A stretch of 64,000 bases of DNA from Siderastrea radians (GCA_964017195.1 OZ024887.1:372001-436000); one strand, 5' to 3'. Shown: positions 45,722 through 58,184, counted from the stretch's first letter. Notes: a model not told the origin generated them from the letters alone. A program made the numbers and translations.

Positions 45722-48700
45722 TTCAAGTCGGGCTGCTAATTTTTCTCGCTTTCTGGGAAATCCTGGTTCAATTAGACTGGAACTTCAAAGGAATCGTGAG
45801 CAATTTATACCCTGCGACTACCGACCGCCGGCTTATTGAAACTGATGTCACCGAAACAGCCGGTTTTATCGTGAAAGTATATTAACGTGAATTTTAATTT
45901 CGAAACGATTATTTATATTGATTAACTTTCCTTGTTGGCATTATTGGTCAGGAGGTTAACCTCGATATAGGAGCTTTTTCTTAGTTTTTGTTAACATCGA
46001 TCGATCATCGATAAAAACTTAATCGCTGCTGTAGGATTCTAATTTATAATGCTCGCAAACAACCTTCAACAAACATAAGTTTTGAATAGATAATGACGCT
46101 ATTCTAGATGGAAACATGGAATTGTCTTTTTGTAACTATATTGTTTGTTGTTTTCTTAAGAGCTTTTTCGTATTGAAAGTCGTTTCCTAGTGGCACTAGT
46201 ACTGTCTACTGCTAGTCTAAGCGAACAAATAACACCACATAACAAAGCACATTTTAGAACTAGTGTCTCAACATTTGCAAAAATTGTATAGTCGGAAAAA
46301 ATTTTTCGTGAGCGGCTTTTTCCATAGGACAAAGGCACAAAGGAACCAAGGGAGAGGTTAAGAGATCATATTATCGTTAACAAATGATTCCATTGTAATG
46401 GAAAACCTTTCAATTAGACTTTCTATTATTAACACTGGTCTAGAAGTGCCTTTGATATTTGTATGCTTAAGTAACTCGCGTTAGGCGAAAGTGATCAATA
46501 TAATAAAGTACAAAATATTTTTGTCGCAAAAAAAATCGTTGTATGGTTTTGGAATTCACGTGCACCGAAGTTTTGACAAGGCTGCCTAAGTTAAGAGAAG
46601 GAAGTTTGCAGTTTTCTCGACAGATCTGTCAGGGTGCAAGGAAAACAAAATCAATGTTAATAACAGTAAACTTGTTTGCTAATACAACGTGTTAACGTTG
46701 AAAATTAACCCCTCTTAAAATATGTTCGTCCCTTCGACAAAAATACGCTAATTTACTGAAGTCTTCGACTGAAGTAACGACCGGTGAGCGGTATGTCTAC
46801 ACTGTCACAAGTCAAAGTTTCTTAATAACGCGCTTCAGCCTTCATGAATATATAGGTAAATAACATTCAAATGCTTTTTATTTCTCAAAAAATTGAAAAC
46901 CAGTTAGATTAAAGGAGTATTAATAGGGTATTAATCCAGTACTTGGGTTAAACGTGTATTTGATTGTTTCACGGGTTACCACACATAATTTCTTTATTTT
47001 TCATGAGTGGTGTTTAAAGTAAGCATTTGACTTGTATAATTTCATATTTTTGTAAGTTTCTAATATTCTTTTTATTGTGTATGAAAAGGATTTTTACTAT
47101 AACAAATAAACATATTTTGATATATTTTGATACACAGTTTTTACCTGCTGATCTATTAGACTTCACTCAGGGTCCATTGGGAATACTCGAATCTGATTGG
47201 TTTAATCGTCCTTGTGTATTAGCTGATAGAGAAATCTCGCGAGCCCGTATCCTTGGAAAGTAAAAATTCAAAACAAATAAACAACTCGTCCGCGTTCTCT
47301 ATGAGTAACATCCAACTCCACTGACCCTCGATGCTCTTTTGCAAGAAAAACATGGCCCCGTAGTCTAACTGTTAATTATTGTTTGTGTTAGTTATTGTTG
47401 TTGCCTAGCAACAACCACAATGATAAGCACAACTTATTCCTAATATTAGTGGTTGTAATTATCAAAGTCAATGTATAAGTATGTAGCGTTTGATGATTAA
47501 TAGTAGTTAAAACGTATTTAACTTTGGGCTACGGTTATTGAAATTGCACGAACAAAACAGTAATATTTTTTATCGCAACTGCACCAGCTTGACTTAATTC
47601 ATTGTTCAGGGAGAAGGCAAATTTTTAACCATAGTTTTACCTGAAAATCCATCCACACTAATGGTAGCGAAACTACTTCAGTAAACCAGTTACTGTTTTG
47701 GACTGTTATTTTATGACAAAATGTTCCTGAAATCGATTTTTAAAAAATCGTTAAAAATTTTTAAAAAATCGACAACGGTTCAACGCTACTTTGGGTCATC
47801 ATCAAGTCAACGGTAAAATGAAAACTAAGAATATATTGGTTTAAAACAATAGAAAAAATATGCGATAGTCCTATGAGTATAGTTTCCAAAGGCCTAATGT
47901 AGGCCTAATGTCCTTGATGAACAGCATTTTCTAAATTAGGCAATTTGTTAAGAATTGTATATAAATAAATAAATAAATGAAGAATATTTTTGGCTATTAT
48001 TTTCGAGTAAACAAGCCTATTCCGTTTAGTTTTGTAATAAGTTCTAGTTTTAGCTTCATATCAGTTAAACCTGGCGATGAATTATTCACTATTTTCGCTT
48101 TTTTTTTTCAAGATATATTTCGTTGGTCTATAAACCTTACTTAGATTAGCATTACAACGTCGAATCTGATAAAAAACAAGAAAGAATCACATCTCTTTGA
48201 TAGCCATGTCCACTTACTTCTTTTGGTTCACAAAAATGCCCTGGAAATCTTATAGGGCGACCATAATTCCATCCTTATTCACTCCGACGTTAGTCTGTGT
48301 TCAGGTTAAGAAAAAAAATTGTACTTAGAGATAGCTTGTGACTCAGACGTTGGCGATGGTTAGCGCCGGAATCGGACACTCGAGCGAAAGGTCGGTGATC
48401 GAGGCTTGGTTTTGGAATAACGAAGCGATGGACTTGCAATCTTATTCACGAGGAATAATTCACACTCCTATCTAGGTGATAGAAACCTCACTAGGTACTT
48501 TGAGATACGGAAACAAAGCGGTTTCTGCAATGCCGTGGTCGCTGAAAGCCTGGAATTATAGCGCCATTGCGCTCGTAAGTAGTCCATTTGCAGACTCTCC
48601 CTTACACTTGTGTGGATTGACGATGAGGGGAGAGGTCAGCTGACGCCAAGCCTAGCAAAGCAATCATCACAAGGACCGGACTCAAAAACCAATCCAAGGT

Positions 48701-49971
48701 CCAAACTCCAACATTCCACTAAAACTAAAAACCCCAAAACGAATATCGAAGCCTGGGAATAACCTAGTGCTGGAATGAACACCTCTGTCACAAATATACA
48801 AGATTAGGAATTCCGTAGAAAATATTTTTGTAAGAGCAAAACAATAATGCTGAAACATATGCGAGTTGTACAGGTGGCGAAAGTGTACGAAGAGGAAGAC
48901 AACAACGCGAGAGAATCTTCCTTGAAGATTGTGAAGACAAGAGTGTGAAACATGACTATTGACCGCCGTCTCCAGAGCATCAACGGGTGCAAAAAAGAGC
49001 AAAATTTAAGAAAACTGAAATAACAAATAGAGATGAACTACGGCAAGGCTAAATCGTAAGAGATCTTACAAGGGAAAAGAAACGATGACAAACGAGAGAT
49101 ACATGGAAAATAAAGAACGCCTGTGTGACAGTCTTGGCCACGGTAATCTAAGTAGGGAAATAGATTCCCTCCAAGAATGTCTGCCACAGGACGAAAATGG
49201 GGTATAAGTAAATGGAATGAAGAAAACAAAAGAATGGAACTAAAGAAAACAAATGGAACGAAAGACAATAACTGAACTCACTAGATGGAAAACGCCTTAC
49301 CAAGGGTTGCACCTATGCAAATTGAAAAGTCAACTGAAAAGAAACATTGGTGAGAGAAATTTGGAGGAATTTCTTTGAGGACAGGGAATGCAAGAGTTTG
49401 AATAGTGATCGCTGGTTGCCTTCTTGCAGGCGTGAAAGAGGAAAGGAGAGACCAAACATTAAAAAAAGAATTGGAACGCAGAAGGGTAAATTCCTTAGAG
49501 ATCTTCAAAATACTAAGACACAGGGAAATATGAAATGACAGCGTTGGCCCCCAGGTCAGTCCGAGTGGGGAATAAGACTACTTCAAGAATGCTAAAACGA
49601 AAAACAGTAAACCTCTCTGTGATTTGAAAAAAAAGGCAACAAAGAAAGGTGAACAGCCAAACTGTCATAATCTGGGAGAACGCCAGGGCGTGTAAGGATT
49701 GGCCATAAGGTGCGTAAATGAGATCACAATTCGCAAACCACCGCAAAATGAAGAGGGAGAATGCGAAAACTGAACGCAGTAAAGAAGATCAAAGGACAGT
49801 TCATCAAAACCATGCACGCCTGTAAAAGTGAACGTATACATCTTCGTAAAATCCTAAAAATAAACAACAGTAAAAAGGTTAATGAATTTTATATCGCTAA
49901 GTTTATAACCCGAATAAGGATAAATTTCTATAGATTTTTTGAATATTTGTTTGAGTGAATAATGTTTATCA
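45722..49971. other. Intergenic; no gene recognised
   Basis: About 4.2 kb. The proximal part should hold the promoter of the receptor ending at 44762. A decayed hammerhead-like segment is listed at 47769-47810. The 48.3-49.8 kb part is relatively purine-rich on the plus strand, with several open frames of 60-106 codons on both strands, none with a domain or consistent codon use. Confidence 0.4.
47769..47810 (-). ncRNA. Possible decayed hammerhead-ribozyme-like segment
   Basis: The minus strand reads TTGATGATGACCCAAAGTAG followed by CGTTGAACCGTTGTCGATTT. This recalls the CUGAUGA...GAAA...GUC order of hammerhead cores, but the first C is T and GAAA is GAAC, so it would not be active. It may be a remnant of a Penelope-like terminal repeat. 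Confidence 0.2.
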
Positions 49972-49972
49972 T

Positions 49973-50006
<34 letters not shown>

Positions 50007-51438
50007 TTTAACCAGGGAGCCCACTCGCCTTGGCGGTTTTCAGTGGGGCCCTGCAAATTATAATAAAAATAAAAAATTAAAAACTAAGAAAAGAGATAAA
50101 AACAGATATTACAATATAAAACTAATTTAAAATACTTTAACAATTAGCATAATTTAAAAAGTTTTAAGTTTTGCCTTAAATGAAGACAATGATTTGCTGT
50201 TTTTAATGTCATTGTCTAGGTTGTTCCAGTCCTTAGAGGCTTGATAAATGAAAGTTTGCTTGCCCCAATTGGTACGCACGCGAGGAAGGTGTAAATCATT
50301 GCTTCTGCGAGTTTGATAAGAATGAAAACTACTATTGCGTCTGATGTCAAATTTAAAATCAATTTCCCCCAACAGATATTTTTGCATCATAACACAGCGA
50401 TGGAAGTGTCGTCTCTGTGAGAGGGTCTTTAGGTCCAGACGATCTAGTGCCTCGGTTGAAGAACTTCTTGGTGGTAAATTAAGCAGGACCTTGGCTGCCT
50501 TGTTTTGAAGAACTTGCAGCTGACCCATAAGCGTGTCGTTATTTTTGTCACCCCATACTGTGTCTCCATAGTCAAACAGTGGGATGATTAAGCAATTGTA
50601 TAGTGTTAGCTTAGCATGTAAAGGCAAAAGATGTCGTATTCTCTTTATCATTCCAATCCTTTGATTGATCTTTGTACTGATAGTATCAATGTGCTCGGAC
50701 CAAGACATAGTTTGGTTTATAACCACTCCCAGGTACTTAAACGAGTCAGACCTATCAATAGCAGTGCAATTAACTTTAAGAGAAACCTCATTAACCAGTT
50801 TAAGCTTCCGTGAGTTACCAAAAATAACGAAATTGCATTTAGAAATATTAAGGGTCAGCAGATTGCTCGAAAACCAATTGGAAATTGTAGCCAAATCAGA
50901 ATTTAACTTGCTTTCAAGGTCAAAGAGATCAGTCGATGAGTAATAAATCACAGTGTCATCAGCGTAAAGAATAATTTCACTAGCAAGCTGACACGATGGT
51001 AAATCATTCACATAGATAAGAAAAAGAAGCGGTCCTAATATACTTCCTTGTGGGACCCCAACAGTTATTGGTACAGCAACAGAGAGTGTATCTCCGACAG
51101 ACGTCCTTTGTTTTCTGTTCGCGAGATATGACTGGAACCAATTAACAGTGTCCTCTGAGAGTCCGACCGATTTAAGCTTATGAAGTAAAAGGTTGTGGTC
51201 AACTGTGTCAAACGCTTTCGAGAGATCCAAGAAAACAGCTCCTGTAAGACGACCAGAGTCCATGTTCAAAAGTACATTATCCGTAAAGTGTGTCAAGGCT
51301 GTATTTGTTGATAGCTTAGGTCGAAAACCAAATTGCTTGGAGGTAATGATCTTGTTGTCATTGAGAAAATAGTAGAGTTGGTTATGTACCGCCTTCTCCA
51401 GAATCTTGCTCAACGTAGGTAGCACGGTTATCATTGGT
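49972..51438 (-). mobile_element. 5'-truncated non-LTR retrotransposon (LINE)
   Basis: The minus-strand coding region begins abruptly inside the reverse transcriptase at about 51438. It runs to a stop at 50154 and is followed by a short 3' UTR and a run of ATT units (plus-strand (ATA)n at 49973-50005). Truncation at the 5' end with a simple-repeat tail is the normal outcome of LINE insertion. The lack of stops over 426 codons says the insertion is fairly young. Confidence 0.85.
50154..51434 (-). CDS. LINE reverse transcriptase, C-terminal two-thirds (truncated)
   Basis: A 426-residue open frame. Motifs in order: ITVLPTLSKILEK (start of the RT domain), FLDLSKAFDTVDH with the first catalytic aspartate, VGVPQGSILGPLLFLIYVND, the catalytic LYADD, FKYLGVVI, then a C-terminal region ending VYQASKDWNNLD-like and SFKAKLKTF. 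The endonuclease and the start of the RT are missing, so it cannot retrotranspose by itself. The reverse transcriptase would copy its own RNA at a nicked target site. Motifs place it in the jockey/CR1/Rex1-like group; the exact clade is not decided here. The listed ATG is internal, not the native start. Confidence 0.92.
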   Translation of the reverse strand: MITVLPTLSKILEKAVHNQLYYFLNDNKIITSKQFGFRPKLSTNTALTHFTDNVLLNMDSGRLTGAVFLDLSKAFDTVDHNLLLHKLKSVGLSEDTVNWFQSYLANRKQRTSVGDTLSVAVPITVGVPQGSILGPLLFLIYVNDLPSCQLASEIILYADDTVIYYSSTDLFDLESKLNSDLATISNWFSSNLLTLNISKCNFVIFGNSRKLKLVNEVSLKVNCTAIDRSDSFKYLGVVINQTMSWSEHIDTISTKINQRIGMIKRIRHLLPLHAKLTLYNCLIIPLFDYGDTVWGDKNNDTLMGQLQVLQNKAAKVLLNLPPRSSSTEALDRLDLKTLSQRRHFHRCVMMQKYLLGEIDFKFDIRRNSSFHSYQTRRSNDLHLPRVRTNWGKQTFIYQASKDWNNLDNDIKNSKSLSSFKAKLKTF

Positions 51439-52815
51439 TTTATAAAAGTAATTTCAGGTTAATATTATTTAGATATTGATATCTTTTATACGTTTTGTAC
51501 ATTAAATCGATTTACTTTTTCTCTTTCAGGCAGAACTTTAACTTTTATAAATAAAAAGGAACTTCAATGTTCTGTATAAGCTGGCCTTATTACGCAGATC
51601 TGATATCGTTGTTCATTTTCTTTGTACTCTTAGCCTTCAGATTTTAGTTTTTTTCGATCAACTGTGTAATTGAATCGAGTAAATAACTAGAGCAAATTAG
51701 TGCTAGCAAACTAAAATTCCACAAGAAAAACAAAACAGCGCGCTAAATAACTTAAGGCAATTGAAACTCAGTGAAAAGCAATGCATCGAAAAGCACACTT
51801 GGCTTCAAAAAGGATTCCAAAAAACTTTCAGGGGACACCCAACGATTCTAAAGCAAACACAGTGACTCCGAATTCAAAATAATAAATGTAAATGAGCAAT
51901 AGAGTGCAGAAGGAACGGTAATGTTCTTCAGACGGTCACAGCAGCCGCAGTAGACGTAATGGCTGCCAATGAGTAAACGTTGTTCATCCCTGTATTAGCT
52001 GTCTATCAAAAAATATTTAATCACTGCTGTGACACTACAATTACACCTTCGATTTTAAGTGGTGTTAAAGTCAAATAATTAGGCATTATTTTGCTTTGTC
52101 AGTGTTACCTGGTAACATACAGCAATACGTGACCTGTTTTGACAAAGGATTCAAAATTTAGTTAATTATGTTGCGAGCAAATAATGAATGTGTTTTAAAA
52201 TCAAATTATTATAAACCACGCTTTCAGTACAGAGATAGTGAATCGTTTATCAGCGAACAAATCTAAGATCCATGTTAAAGGGTTCTGTAGTGTATATCAT
52301 CTTAATGGATTCTGTAGAAATAAAGAGTGTTTGCAAACATCACTTTTCACACACGGATAAGAAAGCATTATCAATGTTTCCTCTAACGAAAGAAAATTTC
52401 TAAATAGATCTGAAAAAAACAGTAAGATGACTCATCTATTTTGCTTGTTTAATGCAATGTTTTATGTTTAAAAAACAAACAAAAAAAAGAAAATAGGGCT
52501 TGAATTTCACAAGCATTAATCCAAAATCCTTTAGTTCTAAAGCTACTTATCCTTTTACAAACACAAATTAGAAGTCAAAGCATATATTATCCTTTTATCA
52601 TAGCTCTCTTCTCTAGGTAAAATATAAAAAAGCACTATGGTCTGATTGGTAGTTGGATTAAAGCCATGCAAACAAGGGTTGCAACGAATAAATTAATGAG
52701 CGAATGACGTTATTGTGAGTACATTTTCAATTAGTAGCAGTTTCGAGATTTTACCTTCACAATAAGAACAACATCTAATAAACACGTACGTTTTTCTAAC
52801 GTTTTCATTTCCGAA
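51439..52815. other. Upstream flank of receptor member 2; no gene recognised
   Basis: AT-rich DNA without coding signal. The receptor promoter should lie near the right end. Confidence 0.4.
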
Positions 52816-53745
52816 ATGGCTGCTATTTCAGGCCACTTAAATTTTTGGAATATTTCAAGTGAAGAAGCCTTACAAAAAGTATGGCTGCGAGTGGACAATG
52901 GCAAAACTGTGTCTGCAACCATTGCTGTTTTCGCAATAATCATGTGTCCGATCATTGTCTTTGCAAATTCATTGGTTGTTTTATCAGTCTGGAAAGACCC
53001 CTTAAAAAAACTTCGGTCATCTCCTTCGAACTATATTCTGCTATCCATGGCCATCTGTGATCTTCTAGTTGGTTTGCTGCTGTGCCCATTGACTGTGTAT
53101 TGGGGTTTCACTCTATTTTACAAAAAAGATCCATCGTTTCTTCCTTTAGCAGTCAGCGCCATCTTGACGCCACTTAGTGTCGGTCACATGTTTCTTCTCA
53201 CCATCGACAGGTTCTTTGCTTTGGTGACTCCACTGCAGTATCGAGTTAAAGTTACAAACAAGCGAGTCTGCATCGCCACAGGGACTTGTTGGGTGTATTT
53301 CGTGTCTTATGGATGCGCTTTCCATTTGTTGCGCGAATATTACATCATAATGGGAACTATCTACAATCTACAAGTCTTCTTTGCTATTATTTGCATCTTG
53401 GCAATGTACGTTGTGATGTTGTACCGTTTTCATAGCTACTCCAAATCGACAGCATTGAACGAACAGTCAAACGCTAACCGTAATCAGATGCTTCAGAGAG
53501 AAAGAAATCTATCAAAAGCAATTGCCACCGTCATATGCGCGTTTCTCATTTGCTTCTTGCCGTGGTTCATAGTGCAGATTCTGATCTACGTTTGTTTGCC
53601 ATGCCATCCTAATTTATCGTTGTTGGTTCTATTTTATGCACTGTCAGCTAATCTAGTGCATGCAAACTCCGGAGTGAACCCGTTTCTGTACGCATGGAGG
53701 CTTCGAAAATATCGAGATACATTTAAACACTTACTGAAGGAGTAA
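52816..53745 (+). CDS. Rhodopsin-type GPCR, MAA[IV] subfamily member 2, shortened tail
   Basis: A 309-residue single-exon receptor. NIS sequon at 12-14, N51 in TM1, CDLLVG with D82 in TM2, DRF at 131-133, ICFLPW with P239 in TM6, VNPFLYAW at 277-284 in TM7. The third extracellular loop has CLPC, and there is no TM3 cysteine. It is closely similar to the copy at 61549-62547 over its whole length. The stop at 53743-53745 falls where member 3 has arginine. The next 21 codons stay open and match the rest of member 3's tail, so the protein is either freshly truncated or made longer by readthrough. The core needed for seven transmembrane helices and G-protein coupling is complete. Ligand unknown. 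Confidence 0.9.
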   Translation: MAAISGHLNFWNISSEEALQKVWLRVDNGKTVSATIAVFAIIMCPIIVFANSLVVLSVWKDPLKKLRSSPSNYILLSMAICDLLVGLLLCPLTVYWGFTLFYKKDPSFLPLAVSAILTPLSVGHMFLLTIDRFFALVTPLQYRVKVTNKRVCIATGTCWVYFVSYGCAFHLLREYYIIMGTIYNLQVFFAIICILAMYVVMLYRFHSYSKSTALNEQSNANRNQMLQRERNLSKAIATVICAFLICFLPWFIVQILIYVCLPCHPNLSLLVLFYALSANLVHANSGVNPFLYAWRLRKYRDTFKHLLKE

Positions 53746-53811
53746 GTTACATGCTGCGATAATCAAAACGGACAAGCCGTCGAAAATTGTGTTTATGACA
53801 CACGGCTTTAA
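53746..53811 (+). other. In-frame tail beyond the stop of receptor member 2
   Basis: Twenty-one codons then TAA. The translation ends ENCVYDTRL, against EDCVYDTRF at the end of the paralogue at 62547. Both tails are 25 residues counted from the shared KH[LF] position, without gaps. The last three residues T-R-L/F fit the class I PDZ-ligand pattern (S/T-x-hydrophobic). Confidence 0.8.
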
Positions 53812-53815
53812 TAAA
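53810..53815 (+). promoter_or_regulatory. Candidate polyadenylation signal of receptor member 2
   Basis: AATAAA overlaps the second stop codon, 65 bp after the first. Confidence 0.5.
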
Positions 53816-56682
53816 CAAAGCAATGAGAAGACAAAATCATTCTTATCACCTGTGCAATGATAGTTGTAAAATGATACTTAAGAATAAGCCCGCTCCATAA
53901 CATAGTGGAACAAACAGTCATACTCTATCATAGTCTTCCAGTGTAGAACGTTTAGCAAGGACTAGAATGCTAGTTTTCTAACTTATTCCTGTCTCACAGC
54001 TTTTCAACAACGATGATGAAGATTTCTTCCCGAATGGTGTTCAATTTCTTATGACAGTATTTTGTAACCGAACTCCATATATATTTCTAACACCATAAAA
54101 GCAAATAAGACACTGTTATCGCAGTGATCGATTTTTGTTTTATTGCTCTTTTAGTGTTTTGCCGTTTTACTTTTAAAGAGAATTAGAAGTTATTAAAATT
54201 TAGTGATCTTCTTGTTTTTGACAGCATACAAAACGTACTTCTTAAGAGTAAAAGAGAATTACTTTTTTTTTCTGCTCCTCATTATCAGGGAGAACTCGAC
54301 CATGAAATGTTCGCTCATGGTTGTGACTTGAAAATGTACATTATTCATTTTTCTTAGTTTTATTTTACCATCAGCAAAACTTCCAGCATTTCTTTGTTTC
54401 TTAAAATAATCAAAACCATTCCTATTCACGAATCCCACGAGAAGAAAAATCACTTTAGGGGTGTTACTGGAAATAAAAAAACTACCCCAGTAGCGAGATT
54501 CCCTCGACTGGATAACAAGAGGAACAACTTCTAAAAGTAAGTTTAGTTCTTTACGCACGTTTGCCTGGAAATATTTACCACCAATAGTTGGCAAATAACT
54601 AATTCTGATATGGCAGGGATTTTTGGTAATACCCAAACGTCTCATTTTTTGCGAGGTGAAGCTTTCGTGAAAATCGTGGTAACTTGGCGGCTAAAAATTT
54701 CCTGGGTACAATTTTCGCATTGATTGAGGATGCACGTAATTAATAATGAGAAGTGTGCAACAATATCACATCTTTATTAGCTGTCATTGCTGTCGCTACC
54801 GTCACTACACTGTTTTGTTCATAACAATACAAGTGTCTTACCATTGTCTTACTATATCAACTAAGTGAGTGCAGAAACCCCCACATGACTCACAATCAGT
54901 TACCATAATAGATGCCTGAAGATTGAAAATTTCCTTTCAACAGACATCTTAGTAAACCTCCATTCCCTTTTAAAATTAAAAAAAAAATCAAAATGCCACA
55001 CCCGGCAAATTTCAAATCTTAAAACCTTGACTTATAAGGGTCTTCTAATGGTGATTTTAATCTGGCCTAAACCGCTCAAGGCAATCTTCATCTTTGCTAA
55101 AAACAAGGCTGTGTCAATAATGAAGACATGAATAGGATGTTCTATCGCCTGGCTCTGGCTCCGTTCTTCGATTTTGCTGCAAACTGAGTAATGATATGGT
55201 TCTAAAACACTTTCTTCTTACTTTTTATGAGTCAGTTATAGTGTTTTTTTATATACTTTTGGACGCATAAGAAAGTGAGAAAGTTAATTAAATGCGACAT
55301 TTCCTTCAGTGTTTTTAAATACAGAAAATATCTTTACATATATATATTCGCTCATGTTTTCCACAGCCACCTTGCGCACACGATGTGCCGTCAGCACTGT
55401 TTGCTCATAAAGAACACACGAAGTTAAACTCTCCTTTTACAGCGCCTACTGACGTAAAGACGAGTTAGACCCACCTTTCTTCATACAGAACAACTTGTGG
55501 CTAAAGCTTTAATTTCTGACATACATCAACATTTCTTGAGCCAATTTTCGCTTTTATTTTGCAAGGTGACAGACGGTTTTTAAAACAAGTTACGGATTTC
55601 GCGCCCGAAGAAGTAGTTACATTTATGTTCAATGTCAGGTCTCTATTTAAGAAAAGAACTTAAATTCAAGAAGACTTTTCAAAGCTTAATCGACGGCTGT
55701 ACGGCTGTATTGTTTAAAACTGTCGAGATCCCAGTTGAAGTTCCAACTTTGTATCAAAGCATTACCTAAGAATAACTGCAGAAGGGTGGCACCGTTAACT
55801 ACCACCGTTTATTAAAACCAGATGATATTTTTGATTCCACTAACTATATATAATCTGAGCTCACAAAGAACACAGAATAGCGAGTCACTTTTACCTTGCT
55901 CACAATTTCGCCCTTAGACTGATTTAGTAGAAAGTCAGGTTAATTTAAATCATTTGCATGCGGAAATTTTAAGCAATATTGCTTGTTGCTGCAAGGAAAT
56001 CACTTATTACCTTTGTCGTTATATTTTGATTAACATATTGAATGAAAAATTAAAATGTAAAACACGGTTCTTAATCTTTTATATTACTACATTTCGAACT
56101 AATGAATAGAATATCCCTGAAGTACGCTGTGTCAGATATACGTTAAACATTGCTGAACAGCATAGATAGAAAAGACTGAACGTTATTTATACTCCACTAA
56201 GTGAATAAGATTGTTTACAGTATGTCAATGCTCTGTGGTGACTTTGACGAGGTAGCATTCTTAATATTAAATGATAAAAGTGGGACACTTCAAAAAAAGT
56301 TTATTGTTCATCAAGGGGACCGCTTGTTCCAAAACCGTTTTAAACGCTATATAATTAGTCTGGAATTAGCATCCTAAAGGGGCCTTTCCATTCAGCCAAA
56401 TTTTTTGGTTTGAAATACCGGAAACTTTCTCATGTCAATGAGAAGGCTTTTTCCATCCGGGTGAAGAGCCTCACTTTCAGTCCCAGACTTCACCTAAAAC
56501 CTCGCGCAAGTGGCCAAGTGCAAGTGGCCAACAAAATGTACATAGCACTGTCACTGCTTTCTGATACTGTATTATAGCGGAAACGATTTTGACTTTGTTG
56601 TTGTTTTGGCGGACGAAAGTTGGAAATTAGATAGAGCGCAGAATGATTTTGAGTCTACAGTGCGTATTTATTAGCAGACTAT
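53816..56682. other. Intergenic; no gene recognised
   Basis: A 128-codon minus-strand open frame at 54259-54645 is basic and shows no domain, signal or membrane segment; I do not call it. At 56508-56532 a 12-bp unit (CAAGTGGCCAAGTG) is locally duplicated. Confidence 0.4.
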
Positions 56683-56901
56683 TTGCAGGAGCCTCAGAAA
56701 TGGAAACTTTGTGCAAATGGAACGGCGGTTTTCGATCGGTTCGTTCCAACAGGTCAAAGAGGTATACGTCAGAAGCTAGTCCAACATTTGCGGAAAGAAT
56801 TCCCGAAAAATGACCTTACCATTTACTTTCCCAAAAATTCAGTTCGGGTAAATCGAAACCGCCCAAGGTTACTTCGACCTCGGGGGAATAGCATGGAGTA
56901 A
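56683..56901 (+). other. Unrecognised 72-codon open frame with splice-like edges
   Basis: Basic sequence (for example RQKLVQHLRKEFPKNDLTIY) with a possible acceptor (TTTGCAG|GAGCC) just before it and a possible donor (TTCG|GTAAAT) near 56847. It may be a lone exon or the 5' region of the LINE that follows. No function can be given. Confidence 0.2.
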
Positions 56902-56985
56902 GACGTGCCGTGCTGAGCTCCGCAAAAAGTTTTGATTTTAACTCAAACTGTCCAAAAATTCTCTTGCTTTTGATTACTATGCTTC

Positions 56986-57815
56986 ATGTCAGGAAGACGT
57001 CTTCGATCTGGAAAAATCTTACCGCTTGAAAAAAGCAATAAGCAGCAAAACTACTCGGAGAAGAAAGCTGTAAATCTTAGCGAGTCGAACAAGGCCGCTG
57101 CCGAACTACTCGAAGAACTGATATCGATGAGACTTGACCTCACGGGTCAAATAACCAAACTTAGCAATGATTTAAAGGACTTCCAAAGAAACACAAACGA
57201 AAGGCTGCAAAAAATTGAAAGCGTTATGTTCAAAGTTGACGAAATAGATGGTTTGAAGACCAAGCAACAGCAACTAGAAGCCGATGTCGACAACTTGAAG
57301 GAATCCTTAAACTTTGTGAGCTTCAATGCCGAAGACGTAGATAATCTTCGTATAAGCAATGATGGTCTTAAAAAAGGTTGGAACATCTAGAACGGTATTC
57401 CAGAGATTTAATATTTGAGTGCTTGGTGTTAACGAGGATGAAGGTGAAGATTGTATGACGATAATTTTGAATTTTATCACCTCTCTTGGCTTCGAAGATG
57501 CAGCAGCCGAGGTAAAGAACGCCCACCGCACCGGGAAGAAACGAGATGATAAGCCCCGGGTGATAAGCCAAGGCCAATCATCGCAAAGCTTTACAGCAGG
57601 CCTTTTAAAAGAAGATTATTACAAACAGCAAAGAGTGCAGATGGAAAGGAAATACCACAAGGGGTAAGAATTGTAGAAGACTTTACACCCAGTGACTTTA
57701 ATGTCCGTAAGAAAGCATTGCCAATTATGAGAAAGGCGTATCAAGATGGTAAAAAGGTGCGTTTCACTAAGGGAAAACTTTTTATTGAAGGAAGAGAGGT
57801 TTCTGTCGCTTAGCT
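56986..57815 (+). pseudogene. L1-type ORF1 protein, frameshifted
   Basis: The first frame (56986-57390) starts MSGRRLRSGKILPLEKSNKQ and is dominated by a heptad-like coiled coil (residues about 30-120), as in L1 ORF1p trimers. After a frameshift near 57385, the reading continues LGVNEDEGEDCMTIILNFIT (RRM-like strand) and NAHRTGKKRDDKPRVI. After another shift it ends in VEDFTPSDFNVRKKALPIMR and a C-terminal segment FTKGKLFIEGREV. These are the RNA-binding and C-terminal domains of transposase-22/L1 ORF1 proteins, RNA chaperones of the element. Two or more shifts make this copy dead. Confidence 0.8.
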
Positions 57816-58184
57816 TGGTTTCCGCTTTGTTAGCTTTGTATTTTGTAAAATGGCAGTATGATGAAATTTTTTTTTCGACATTTGCGAGCACAGCGCAAAA
57901 ATCATCTGCGCGATGTCTTCATGTCCGCTGAGATTACTTGTGCAGTGTTGCACAAGAGCGAATTTTGAGCAATACCTCTTTCAAATCAATTTGCTTATGT
58001 ACGCTATATTTTAATAGCAATTCTTTACAAGTCATATTTTTGTTTTCCTCAAACTTTTCTTGCATTAGTATTATTTATTTACATCGTTCGATTATTTTAA
58101 TTGTGTGGCTATCAGTAACTAACCGGTATATAAAGATCCATCTTCTACTAAATTTAGACTATTTCACACGTCTTATCATCACAA

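Noticed and set aside
48682..49746. Several 62-106-codon minus-strand open frames
   Set aside because: No recognisable domain or consistent frame; overlapping frames in purine-rich DNA.
54259..54645. 128-codon minus-strand open frame
   Set aside because: No motif, signal or homologue in the window. A lone exon cannot be excluded, but nothing supports it.
57147..57577. Minus-strand open frames of 69-79 codons
   Set aside because: Antisense shadows of the LINE ORF1.
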